Source: Daphnia carinata
Lineage: Eukaryota; Arthropoda; Branchiopoda; Diplostraca; Daphniidae
Direction: 5' to 3'
Length of the DNA: 64,000 bases
Assembly (NCBI RefSeq): GCF_022539665.2
Contig: NC_081337.1
Location: 8,966,679 to 9,030,678, forward strand
Part shown: positions 62,811 to 64,000 of the stretch, piece by piece
How the letters are laid out: every line of letters starts with the position of its first letter
Numbering within the stretch: the stretch's first letter is position 1
Translations under genes and position numbers: made by a program
The notes under the pieces: model-generated
Databases searched by the model: none
The model's input: only the letters and a program-made list of their open reading frames with translations
What the model was told of the DNA's origin: nothing

Positions 62811-64000
62811 TGGATTTATGTTGCAGGTCGTTGGGTATGTTACGCCAATGGCATCGCTCCCTCTCCGATAAAAAATAAAATAATAAAAATCATTTATCCG
62901 CAAAGTTCGTGATTTTTGTTTTCCATTGGCTTCAGTTACGTCATTGTTTTTGTTAGAGGCACACCGCCCACAGGAGAACTCGTCCCGTTTTATGCAGAGC
63001 AGCTCGTGCGTAGGTTTTTATTTTGACAGCCAAGAAAAACAAGCAACAATCTATTTGCGTCTGTGTCACACCTGCCGGGACGCCTCCTGTTTGAACACGA
63101 CAAAATGGGCACATTGACGCACATCTTGTTCAAAGAATTTCAGCGATCCCGTGCGTTTTGCATAAATTTACAGCGACTGCCGTTGGGTTTGTCCAGCGGA
63201 TGTTTGGACAGGTGATCTTGTATAGCTCCCCCCTGTTCTTTTTTCTTCTTTTAATTCTAACGTTCCTGTTTTTAACGTCTCGCTGCCTCAGCGTCTTTTA
63301 AGATGCCAATTTCTTTTGTAAAGCACGTGCCGTAAAATGCGTATCCGGTGTTGGACGCCAGGACTCCGCCGCCTCTATTTTTACGTCCGTCTATAGAAAT
63401 GGAGCGCACAGTTAAGAAGAATAGTTTCACGCAACCACCGCTCAAAACAGCACCTGTTTTCAGCTTGTATGCTATCTGTGTATCAGGTATTTGTTTTCTC
63501 TGGGTGTATAAATAATAAAAGAAAGGTTCACGAACGCCGGGGGGAAATTGTTGATCAAGAATTCGATTATCGTAAATAATCGATGGTTAGCAGACGACGT
63601 GTACTCGTTGGCCGGACCGCAGATGAATTGAACGTTCAATTGATAGCGAATAGGTCCCGTCTGTTGTGCGTAGACGAACCCTGTGACTCTCGTTTCGAAA
63701 CGAAGCCCGTTCGGATGAAAAAAGAAAAGAAAGCAGGCGCCAAACGATGTGGTTTAGACGATTCAATAACAACAAAAGAGGCGGCCAGAAGAGACCAATT
63801 GCGCAGCTCAAAGTTGGCCTTCGCTCAGTCTGTGTCCGTACGTCACTATAAGCTATTATGTCTGATTGACTGAATGAGTACGGATGGAACTTGTTGGTGG
63901 CCTGTTGCCATGACAACGGCAATCTCTTTATTCCTCTCTATCTCTCCCCTCTTCTCCCCTTTTATTAACGTGCGCAGGCGTTGGGAAATAATAATCATTC

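Larger units (their letters stand above)
55399..64000. other. right-end gene-poor region, 8.6 kb
   Basis: It begins with the PIM gene B 3' UTR; AATAAA at 55772-55777 is a plausible poly(A) signal. No supported gene follows. It contains a GT microsatellite (55902-55919), an A run (62789-62810), CREs at 59205-59212 and 60114-60121, and one exon-like stretch at about 57481-57582. ORFs at 63583-63922 overlap on both strands and lack family features. Confidence 0.5.

Noticed and set aside
63583-63922. ORFs open on both strands near the right edge
   Set aside because: Mutually overlapping, no splice partner and no known motif.

Overview
This window is nuclear DNA from a multicellular animal, most likely an arthropod and plausibly a branchiopod crustacean such as Daphnia. 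The support is many introns of about 50-100 bp with GT..AG ends, AT-rich spacers, closely packed multi-exon genes and animal-specific protein families. The species cannot be proved from the sequence alone. Exon structures were rebuilt by hand from splice sites and reading phase.

Left half (0.7-30.8 kb), gene-dense: a mitochondrial carrier of the SLC25A34/35 type (minus); a dynamin-binding protein/Tuba orthologue with four SH3, DH, BAR and two SH3 domains (minus, 17 coding exons); a divergent coiled-coil gene resembling the axonemal CFAP100/DUF4200 family (plus); a single-exon ZIP zinc transporter (minus); the OTUD5 deubiquitinase (plus, 7 exons); the protein kinase DYRK2 (plus, two coding exons around a 2.7 kb intron); and the STRIPAK subunit STRIP (plus, 15 exons). 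STRIP carries an in-frame TAG with the conserved reading continuing in the +1 frame.

Right half (30.8-64 kb), gene-poor: about 4.5 kb of spacer, a repeat element of about 0.8-1.5 kb built on a 16-bp palindrome with TTAA-flanked inverted ends, then two PIM-type kinase genes head to head, 11 kb apart. The two PIM genes share every intron position and phase, including a short first coding exon that is easily missed. The second PIM copy seems to have a reading-frame break in its C-terminal tail. The palindromic CRE octamer TGACGTCA occurs eight times in the 22.6 kb PIM interval and only once elsewhere. The last 8.6 kb shows no convincing gene.

Most of the genes are unrelated housekeeping or signalling genes. 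The points worth following are the two frame breaks, the PIM duplication with its altered hinge and CRE cluster, and the palindromic repeat element.
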